A DNA stretch of 64,000 nucleotides from CBDAUN01 sp965214875 (GTDB lineage Bacteria > Pseudomonadota > Gammaproteobacteria > Arenicellales > JAJDZL01). Below are positions 1-6,239 of this stretch, one piece after another. The notes under the pieces were generated by a model that was not told where the DNA came from, did no database searches, and worked only from the letters and a program-made list of their open reading frames with translations. The stretch lies in NCBI GenBank assembly GCA_965214875.1, contig OZ243980.1, positions 868,001 to 932,000 of the forward strand, given 5' to 3'. The first letter of the stretch is position 1. The number at the start of each line of letters is the position of its first letter. The position numbers and the translations under genes are program-made.

Positions 1-17
1 GCACTGATTAGCATCCG

Positions 18-1586
18 ATGCGTATCGAATTGAATGATCAGATCGTCTATGACCTGGCGGTGATCGGCGGCGGCATTAATGGGGCGGGCATTGCCAGAGA
101 TGCCGCTGGTCGAGGTTTGAAGGTTTTGCTATGCGAGAAGGATGACTTTGGCGCGCATACATCCTCGGCGAGCACAAAGTTGATTCATGGCGGCTTGCGC
201 TACTTGGAGCAGTATCAGTTCAGGCTCGTCAGGCATTGCCTTAAAGAGCGCGAGGTGCTCATGCGCAATGCGCCGCATATTGTTTGGCCGCTGCGTTTCG
301 TCCTCCCGCATGACAAGTCGCTCAGACCGCGCTGGCTCATTCGAACAGGACTGTTTCTCTACGATTCGATGGCACCGATGACGATCTTGAAAAAGTCAAA
401 GCCTGTTGATCTTAGATGCCAACCTCACGGACAGGTGCTAAAGAACCACTCACGACATGGTTTCGAATATTCAGATTGCTGGGTGCAAGATTCGCGGCTA
501 GTTGTACTGAATGTCTTGGCGGCGCGGCAATCAGGCGCGCATGTGCTGAGTCGGACACGATGCATCGACCTTAAGCGGGAATCCGATTTGTGGTGGGTCT
601 CGCTCGCCGCAGACGGCGAGCGAAGCATGCTTAGTCGCGACTGCCGAATTCGTGCGCGTGCGGTTGTCAATGCAACCGGCGCTTGGGTTGACCAGTTCGG
701 TGGAAAGTATCATGATGATGCAACCGGGCGGCGGTTCCACTTGATTCGCGGCAGTCATATCGTGGTTCGAAGGCTGTTTGATCATCCTTATGCCTATATT
801 TTCCAAAATGATGATGGGAGAATTCTGTTTTGCATACCTTATGAAGATGATTTCACCTTGATTGGCACTACGGAGGTTGAAGCCGGAGATCCGGACATGC
901 GCTGTGACATCAGCGATGTCGAAATCGGCTATTTGTGCGACTCGATCAACCGATACCTGCTGAAGAGCACTAGCCGACAAGATGTGGTCTGGAGTTTCAG
1001 CGGGGTTCGCGCACTGTATGACGATGGGGCACGAAATGCTAGTCAGTTGAGCCGTGATTATGAGCTAAAGCATGACGACTCAATGGCCCCGATCGTCTCG
1101 GTCTACGGCGGCAAGTTGACTACCTATCGGGTTCTGGCGGAAAGAGTTCTTGAGCTGCTCAGTGGCATCGACGGCTTTGACAAGCCACATTGGACTGCCG
1201 GCGGCACGTTGCCGGGCGGGGATATTGGCGGGTGGCTTATCGACGAGTTTGCGGACGAATTGATTCGACAATACACGCAATTCCCCGATAGCATGCTGGC
1301 ACGATACGCGCGGCACTACGGTTCGCAGGCGCATGCCATTTTGCATAATCGTGATCAAATTTCAGATTTAGGTCGTCAGTTTGCCCCTGGGCTCTATCAG
1401 GCGGAGGTAGACTACTTGATTGACTGTGAGTTTGCGCTTACTGCGGATGACATTATCTGGAGACGGACCAGGCAAGGTATCAGGATGTCCTCGAATCAGC
1501 GTACCGCTTTAGCCGAGTATGTCGATGCAAGAATCGGTTCTTCAGATTTCGTGGAGGCGCAATGCGATGAGCGCTTATATTCTTAG
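18..1586 (+). CDS. glpD: Aerobic glycerol-3-phosphate dehydrogenase
   Basis: FAD-dependent enzyme that oxidises sn-glycerol 3-phosphate to dihydroxyacetone phosphate and feeds electrons to quinone at the inner membrane. The 522-residue product has the N-terminal dinucleotide fold (VIGGGINGAGIARDAAGRG, about residues 15-33) followed by TKLIHGGLRYLE, both typical of GlpD; length is near the usual 500. It is the first gene of a glpD-glpK pair: glpK starts inside its last 20 bases, so the two are probably co-transcribed and translationally coupled. Only 17 bases of upstream sequence are in the window, so the promoter cannot be judged. Family assignment is firm. Confidence 0.96.
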   Translation: MRIELNDQIVYDLAVIGGGINGAGIARDAAGRGLKVLLCEKDDFGAHTSSASTKLIHGGLRYLEQYQFRLVRHCLKEREVLMRNAPHIVWPLRFVLPHDKSLRPRWLIRTGLFLYDSMAPMTILKKSKPVDLRCQPHGQVLKNHSRHGFEYSDCWVQDSRLVVLNVLAARQSGAHVLSRTRCIDLKRESDLWWVSLAADGERSMLSRDCRIRARAVVNATGAWVDQFGGKYHDDATGRRFHLIRGSHIVVRRLFDHPYAYIFQNDDGRILFCIPYEDDFTLIGTTEVEAGDPDMRCDISDVEIGYLCDSINRYLLKSTSRQDVVWSFSGVRALYDDGARNASQLSRDYELKHDDSMAPIVSVYGGKLTTYRVLAERVLELLSGIDGFDKPHWTAGGTLPGGDIGGWLIDEFADELIRQYTQFPDSMLARYARHYGSQAHAILHNRDQISDLGRQFAPGLYQAEVDYLIDCEFALTADDIIWRRTRQGIRMSSNQRTALAEYVDARIGSSDFVEAQCDERLYS

Positions 1587-3060
1587 TATTGATCAGGGCA
1601 CCACGAGTTCGCGAGCGCTCCTGTTCGATAGCGATGCCAAGGCTGTATTCGCCAAGCAGCAGGAATTCAAGCAGCATTTTCCGCATGACGGATGGGTGGA
1701 GCATGACCCGCAGGATATCTGGCAAACAACATTGGCAGTTTCTCGCGCCTGCATTGAGCATTCGCGAAGTTTGCCGGGCGAGATAGCGGCGATCGGCATA
1801 ACCAACCAGCGTGAAACCAGTCTGGTCTGGGACCGCAAGTCAGGCGAGCCGATTTACAATGCGATCGTCTGGCAGGACCGTCGAACTGCGGCGCATTGCT
1901 TAACGCTTAGACAGGAACCGCTTGCTGAAGAGATTCCGCAACGAACCGGACTTTTGCTTGATCCTTATTTTTCTGCGACCAAGTATGCGTGGATTCTTGA
2001 CCATGTTCCTGGCGCTCGAAAGCGGGCTGAGTGCGGCGATTTGGCGTTTGGCACGGTAGACAGCTACTTGATCTGGAAACTGACTGCCGGTCGATTGCAC
2101 TTGACCGATGCAACCAACGCTTCGCGCACCATGTTGTTTGACATTCGCAAGCAGCGGTGGGATCCAGAATTGCTTGAGCTGTTTCGCGTTCCCGAGTGCG
2201 GGCTTCCCGAAGTGCTGGATTGCGCCGATAAATTTGGAGCGACCGATCAATCGGTTCTGGGAACTTCATTGCCAATTTGCGGTGTTGCCGGAGATCAGCA
2301 GGCCGCGCTGATTGGGCAGGCGTGCTTTGAACCTGGCATGGCTAAAAGCACTTATGGCACCGGCTGTTTCGCGATTGTCAATACAGGCGAGGATATGGTT
2401 CAGTCAAACCACAAGATGCTATCCACTGTTGCATACCGATTGGACGGCGCCGCTTGCTACGCGATGGAGGGCTCCATATTCGTTGCCGGTGCTGCGATGC
2501 AATGGTTGCGAGACAAGATCAACGTGATCGATGATGCCGCGCAATCGGAGCAACTCGCTGCGGCACTTGATGACAATCGAGGCATTTTTCTAGTGCCTGC
2601 TCTTACCGGTCTCGGTGCCCCGCATTGGAATCCGAATGCCCGAGGAGCGATTTTTGGAATGAATCGAGATACTGGCAAGGGCGAGCTAGTGCGCGCTGCG
2701 CTGGAATCGGTCGCCTACCAGACTGCCGACTTGATGGATGCGATCGGTTCTGACGGTATTGAAATTAGCCGGTTGCGGGTAGATGGCGGAATGGCGAGCA
2801 ACAACTGGTTTTGTCAGTTTCTGAGCGATGTTCTCGATGTGTCGGTCGATCGTCCGTCGAACACTGAGACGACAGCGCTTGGCGCCGCGTATCTGGCCGG
2901 GATTCAAACCGGCCTTTTCGCTTCATTGGAGTCGATAGCCGGCAACTGGGAGTTTGAAAGAAGATTCAATTCCGAAATGAAGCATTCCAATCGCGAAGAC
3001 TTGCTCGGCCAATGGAGAAAGGCGGTCAAGCTGGCAGTCGAATTCGCAGGGTCTCAATGA
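1567..3060 (+). CDS. glpK: Glycerol kinase
   Basis: ATP-dependent kinase making glycerol 3-phosphate, the substrate of the preceding GlpD. The FGGY-type N-terminus (YILSIDQGTTSSRALLFD) and the GDQQAALIGQ and TYGTGCF motifs identify it; length is 497 residues, as expected. I chose the ATG at 1567 because the canonical N-terminus begins there and GGAGG lies just upstream; an in-frame ATG at 1519 would add 16 unrelated residues. The start overlaps the glpD stop by 20 bases. Its last 299 bases are repeated downstream from 3909 as part of a 585-bp duplication, giving a second, truncated glpK end. Confidence 0.96.
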   Translation: MSAYILSIDQGTTSSRALLFDSDAKAVFAKQQEFKQHFPHDGWVEHDPQDIWQTTLAVSRACIEHSRSLPGEIAAIGITNQRETSLVWDRKSGEPIYNAIVWQDRRTAAHCLTLRQEPLAEEIPQRTGLLLDPYFSATKYAWILDHVPGARKRAECGDLAFGTVDSYLIWKLTAGRLHLTDATNASRTMLFDIRKQRWDPELLELFRVPECGLPEVLDCADKFGATDQSVLGTSLPICGVAGDQQAALIGQACFEPGMAKSTYGTGCFAIVNTGEDMVQSNHKMLSTVAYRLDGAACYAMEGSIFVAGAAMQWLRDKINVIDDAAQSEQLAAALDDNRGIFLVPALTGLGAPHWNPNARGAIFGMNRDTGKGELVRAALESVAYQTADLMDAIGSDGIEISRLRVDGGMASNNWFCQFLSDVLDVSVDRPSNTETTALGAAYLAGIQTGLFASLESIAGNWEFERRFNSEMKHSNREDLLGQWRKAVKLAVEFAGSQ

Positions 3061-3346
3061 TCTAAGGTCAGGTTAAAACGCGAAGCACGGTCTCAGGCGA
3101 CTTGTCAATTATGCGCAGCAACGCACGGGCTGGACCGGTCGGGTATCGCTTGCCTTGTTCCCAATTGCGGATTGTTTCAGGTGACACGTTTATGCGGCGT
3201 GCCAACTCCATCTGGCTTAGGCCGATTCGTTGCCGAATTTGGCGCGTGCGTCGCGCCATATCTTGCAATGCCTCTGCTTCGTCTTCCCGCTTGTGTCGCG
3301 CGATATCTGCTTCTGTAGTCGCATCAACCGCCAAAGGGTCAAAATA
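2762..3346. repeat. 585-bp direct repeat, copy 1 (glpK 3' end plus antitoxin)
   Basis: This segment recurs at 3909-4493 with a constant offset of 1147 bases. I saw no mismatch where I compared the two. It holds the last 299 bases of glpK and the part of the neighbouring XRE antitoxin that carries the helix-turn-helix. The identity implies a recent event. Confidence 0.95.
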
Positions 3347-3403
3347 GCCCTCGGGGAAGGTGGATGGATCGCTGGGATCAACTTCGATTCGCGTTGTGCT
3401 CAT
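3068..3403 (-). CDS. XRE-family antitoxin of a BrnT-type toxin-antitoxin pair
   Basis: DNA-binding antitoxin, 111 residues. The C-terminal half is a clear helix-turn-helix (IGLSQMELARRINVSPETIRNWEQGKRYPTG region); the N-terminal half is polar and probably binds the toxin. The start at 3403 (MSTTRIEVDPSD) overlaps the toxin gene end by 26 bases; a start at 3481 would lie deep inside the toxin. Toxin first, antitoxin second on the minus strand is the usual BrnT order, although the classical partner BrnA has a ribbon-helix-helix fold rather than XRE. It probably represses its own operon. The part below 3347 is duplicated at 4215-4493. Confidence 0.85.
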   Translation of the reverse strand: MSTTRIEVDPSDPSTFPEGYFDPLAVDATTEADIARHKREDEAEALQDMARRTRQIRQRIGLSQMELARRINVSPETIRNWEQGKRYPTGPARALLRIIDKSPETVLRVLT

Positions 3404-3677
3404 AGTCTGCGGCCTCTCTCCAGTTGGCTTTGCGAGCTGAGATGATTCGGATGGCTGAACCGCGTGGCGTATATATAACAACGTAGGTCCGCCCGTCGAT
3501 CACTCCGGTCAACTGATAGCGATCCTCGCCATAATCCATTCGTGTGTCTTTGACAACGATTTTTTGTGGATCGGAGAATGCCCGCACGGCATAGGCAAAG
3601 CTAAAACCTCGTTGTATGATGCAACGGTTGTTCTTCGCATCGTCCCACTCATATTCAACTCTGCTACCATAGTTCAT
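3378..3677 (-). CDS. brnT: BrnT-like ribonuclease toxin
   Basis: Type II toxin of the BrnT (DUF497) family, a RelE-fold RNase that cleaves RNA to halt translation. Visible family signatures are the N-terminal EYEWDDAKN, the central VVKDTRMDYGEDRYQLTG stretch, and IRIISARKANWREAADYE at the end. Length is 99 residues from ATG 3677, or 106 from 3698; I prefer 3677 because the family starts just before the E-W-D motif, but neither has a convincing ribosome site. The 5' end abuts an IS481 right end (terminus at 3700), so the original promoter may be lost or replaced. Confidence 0.86.
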   Translation of the reverse strand: MNYGSRVEYEWDDAKNNRCIIQRGFSFAYAVRAFSDPQKIVVKDTRMDYGEDRYQLTGVIDGRTYVVIYTPRGSAIRIISARKANWREAADYEHNANRS

Positions 3678-3699
3678 TGGACTACTTTTTTCAAGCATT

Positions 3700-3908
3700 T
3701 GTACGGGTTCAATACATATGAGACTTTTCAGGCAGCAAGCGCGCTTGGGTCGAAATTCCGATTATATGCCCGTGCATTTTTGTGTTGGGCTTTCACCGCC
3801 ACTTGCTTTAACACACCCGTAATAGAACGCCACGGACTCGGCTTGTCTTGTTCAGGCTGGATGAAAGGTCATGTTGCTCGATGGTCGACATGCTGTGTGC
3901 AGAGATTT
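3700..3908 (-). mobile_element. IS481-family remnant, right end toward brnT
   Basis: On the minus strand this reads as a diverged, internally deleted copy of the IS481-type element found complete near 62.3-63.3 kb. It shows the tail around TATAATCGGAATTTCGAC, the CTGCCTGAAAAGTC transposase end, and the terminus TTGAACCCGTACA ending at 3700. A further stretch near 3790-3845 matches the GCGTTCTACTACGGG region of that copy. Its inner edge coincides with the start of the second copy of the 585-bp repeat, suggesting the element or its deletion was involved in the duplication. Confidence 0.75.
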
Positions 3909-4207
3909 AAATTAGCCGGTTGCGGGTAGATGGCGGAATGGCGAGCAACAACTGGTTTTGTCAGTTTCTGAGCGATGTTCTCGATGTGTCGGTCGATCGT
4001 CCGTCGAACACTGAGACGACAGCGCTTGGCGCCGCGTATCTGGCCGGGATTCAAACCGGCCTTTTCGCTTCATTGGAGTCGATAGCCGGCAACTGGGAGT
4101 TTGAAAGAAGATTCAATTCCGAAATGAAGCATTCCAATCGCGAAGACTTGCTCGGCCAATGGAGAAAGGCGGTCAAGCTGGCAGTCGAATTCGCAGGGTC
4201 TCAATGA
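3909..4207 (+). pseudogene. glpK: Truncated duplicate of the glpK 3' end
   Basis: Encodes the last roughly 95 residues of GlpK, identical to the intact copy at 2762-3060, with no N-terminal kinase region. It is part of the second copy of the 585-bp direct repeat and cannot make an active kinase. Upstream sequence is IS481 debris, not coding continuation. Confidence 0.95.
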
Positions 4208-4493
4208 TCTAAGGTCAGGTTAAAACGCGAAGCACGGTCTCAGGCGACTTGTCAATTATGCGCAGCAACGCACGGGCTGGACCGGTCGGGTATCGCTTGC
4301 CTTGTTCCCAATTGCGGATTGTTTCAGGTGACACGTTTATGCGGCGTGCCAACTCCATCTGGCTTAGGCCGATTCGTTGCCGAATTTGGCGCGTGCGTCG
4401 CGCCATATCTTGCAATGCCTCTGCTTCGTCTTCCCGCTTGTGTCGCGCGATATCTGCTTCTGTAGTCGCATCAACCGCCAAAGGGTCAAAATA
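3909..4493. repeat. 585-bp direct repeat, copy 2
   Basis: Second copy of 2762-3346. The left junction joins IS481 debris to the middle of glpK. The right junction (4493/4494) cuts the antitoxin gene after the codons for FDPLAVDATTE and joins an A+T-rich sequence leading to three unrecognised genes. Confidence 0.95.
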
Positions 4494-4505
4494 ACAGAAT
4501 TGCAT
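4215..4505 (-). pseudogene. 5'-truncated duplicate of the XRE antitoxin
   Basis: Carries the helix-turn-helix and most of the antitoxin identically to 3068-3346, but the first 19 or so residues are replaced by five unrelated ones (MQFCY) read from flanking DNA. There is no toxin gene beside it and no clear ribosome binding site. If expressed it might still bind the operator; whether it can neutralise the toxin is unknown. Confidence 0.8.
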
Positions 4506-4612
4506 ACTTAATTTGACAAAGGTATGTAAAATTTTGTTAAGTGTGGTAAAACATGGCGTTGTTATAGTTGGTAAAAATAATTCAAATAAAGGCAAAACGC
4601 AACACTAAAATC

Positions 4613-5056
4613 ATGCGGTGCTTGACTATTCAAACCGGCGATATGCGTACGCTCAAGCAACCTGATGAAGAAGAAATCAAAGCCGCTGGCAAGTGTTGGC
4701 TTGAGGCGGTGAACACCTTACGCGGCGTTCCAGTGCCAACGATAAAGGGCCATCGCCCGGAGTTCGCGGAATACGACCCGAACGGAGGTGCCGGTCGGTT
4801 GATTGATGACAAGGAAACCGAAGAAATCCTATTAACGTGTTACCGGGCATGTACAGAATACGGGCGTGAAATGATCAGTGATCTGTTGGGTCAGGACATC
4901 TCGCCTGACATTGCTTTGCCGCTACTTTGTACAAATCTAATCGAAGGCATGTTCAAGCGTGACCATATGGAACGGGTGATGATGATTGCGAACCTCAATC
5001 AGAGCATGGCATACTCGATACTTGAATTGCCTGAGAACTCGTGGAGAAGGCAATGA
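4613..5056 (+). CDS. Hypothetical protein, helical
   Basis: I do not recognise this 147-residue protein. It is mostly acidic and helix-favouring, with a well-formed reading frame and no signal peptide or membrane segment. A segment around GQDISPDIALPLLCTNLIEGMF looks like a folded helical domain. The start is uncertain: TTG 4568, ATG 4613 or ATG 4643 are all in frame and none has a good ribosome site. It is followed at 108 bases by a frameshifted gene and a coiled-coil gene on the same strand. The base composition is more A+T-rich than the core genes and a neisserial uptake sequence follows, so transfer is plausible. Confidence 0.5.
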   Translation: MRCLTIQTGDMRTLKQPDEEEIKAAGKCWLEAVNTLRGVPVPTIKGHRPEFAEYDPNGGAGRLIDDKETEEILLTCYRACTEYGREMISDLLGQDISPDIALPLLCTNLIEGMFKRDHMERVMMIANLNQSMAYSILELPENSWRRQ

Positions 5057-5164
5057 TGCAATCAAAAGCGCCATAAGTTGACCGGTCTGTTATAGTCGTT
5101 ATGGCCGCTTAAAAATGAAAACGCAAGACCTTAAAATAGGGAATTTCGAAACAAATTGAGGTAA

Positions 5165-5458
5165 ATGATAATGCCTTTAAATCTTCATGCTGTTGTGTTT
5201 ACAAGAGAGGCAGAAAAAGGCATGGCGCTGCTTCAAAAAAAAATACGATAACAATTCCTACAAAATAAGAAATGATGTAATGCTTGTTGCAAGCAACGAT
5301 CTGTCAAGTCAGATCGCAGACTACTCTTCAATTTCGAAAGAAACTGATGATGGAGTGCGAGGAGCGGTATTCAAGTTAAATGGCTCCTATGCAGGCTACG
5401 CACAGGCTACGCACAAGGGTCGCTATGGGAATGGCTGGAAAATGTAGAGGAATCCTGA
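5165..5458 (+). pseudogene. Frameshifted hypothetical gene (A9 run and 11-bp tandem duplication)
   Basis: The intended frame starts at ATG 5165 (MIMPLNLHAVVFTREAEK), leaves frame at an A9 run (5235-5243), continues one frame over through KYDNNSYKIRNDVMLVASND, and returns to the original frame after an 11-bp tandem repeat (5393-5414) to end as SLWEWLENVEES with stop TGA at 5456. Removing one A and one repeat unit gives one continuous small protein of about 90 residues. The 1-base and 11-base gains sum to 12, which is why the end is back in frame. The stop overlaps the next start as TGATG, so the gene was translationally coupled to its neighbour. Function unknown. Confidence 0.75.
5393..5414. 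repeat. Tandem 11-bp duplication
   Basis: AGGCTACGCAC occurs twice in a row (5393-5403 and 5404-5414) inside the frameshifted gene. It changes the reading frame and looks like a slippage product. Confidence 0.95.
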
Positions 5459-5721
5459 TGGCTAATGAAAAGCAATACAAGGATTCTCACGAACCAGAAA
5501 AATTTGTCAGCAAGGATGTTTCGGATTTGAAAATAGAGTTTGGACAAATGCAGGCAAATATCGAGCACTTGAAAAACGACGCAGTAACTAAAGCTGAACT
5601 TGCAGACTGGAAAGTTGAGTTTGCAAACTGGAAACTGGGGACAGTTAAATGGGTTGTTCAGTTAGCAATACCTGTTATAGCTGTTTTGTTAGGGTATCTA
5701 TTTAATTCTCGGCATTCATGA
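5458..5721 (+). CDS. Small coiled-coil protein with C-terminal membrane anchor
   Basis: Predicted 87-residue protein: a charged helical N-terminal part (VSDLKIEFGQMQANIEHLKND) with two heptad-like units (ADWKVEF, ANWKLGT), then one membrane helix (WVVQLAIPVIAVLLGYLF) and a short tail. The start at 5458 overlaps the upstream stop as TGATG. The architecture, including the A-D/N-W-K heptads, matches the proteins at 9687, 10586 and 31818, so this is one family of small tail-anchored coiled-coil proteins. The function is unknown; oligomerisation at the inner membrane is the only reasonable inference. Confidence 0.65.
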   Translation: MANEKQYKDSHEPEKFVSKDVSDLKIEFGQMQANIEHLKNDAVTKAELADWKVEFANWKLGTVKWVVQLAIPVIAVLLGYLFNSRHS

Positions 5722-5737
5722 AGGTTTATTTGTTTGC

Positions 5738-5749
5738 ATGCCGTCTGAA
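5738..5749 (+). other. Neisserial DNA uptake sequence (12-mer ATGCCGTCTGAA)
   Basis: Exact match to the extended Neisseria DNA uptake sequence, containing the core GCCGTCTGAA. I noticed no second copy in 64 kb, whereas a Neisseria genome carries about one per kilobase. It lies just past the A+T-rich gene block 4.5-5.7 kb. Confidence 0.85.
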
Positions 5750-6239
5750 AAAAAGAGCGCGCTGAAAACCGTCCCGCCGCGTTCACCAAAATCAGCCGCC
5801 ACCCCTGTACCCTAACGCGTTCCTATCGCTTGCCCCGGCGAAAATGTTTACAAGCGTACTGGAGCTGTTCTGTCTTTTTGCACACAGGCATTCCCTGATG
5901 TCCTGACCCGTTCTGGCAACCGCAAAGGATCCGGTTCTATCTGCTGTGGGTACTTGTGGCCTGTCATCTGCATATAGATTCTGCTCGGCGGCCGTAAACC
6001 TCTCCTCGCGTCTTGAAGCAGCGTCTTACTAAAGAGCTCATGGCGGACCCAGCAATATCAAGGTGAACGGTGACGACATAACTCGTGTTGTTTTCCAGAT
6101 CGCTAAATGTATCTGAACCCGGACAGTGTGAATTTCAAAGTGAGACACTACCGCCCGCTGATAAGGGTTGTGATGTCCAACAAAGAAAACCGCTATGTCG
6201 GTATGCGCCAGTGGGTATCAGCAAACATTGCCGTGCCTG
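5750..6239. other. Intergenic, decayed; one IS481 terminus
   Basis: About 490 bases with no gene I can support between the coiled-coil gene and the topA stop. Positions 6107-6125 read on the minus strand as TGTCCGGGTTCAGATACAT, the left terminus of the IS481 element seen at 9103 and 62269, without the rest of the element. Short open frames here show no recognisable protein. Confidence 0.6.
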
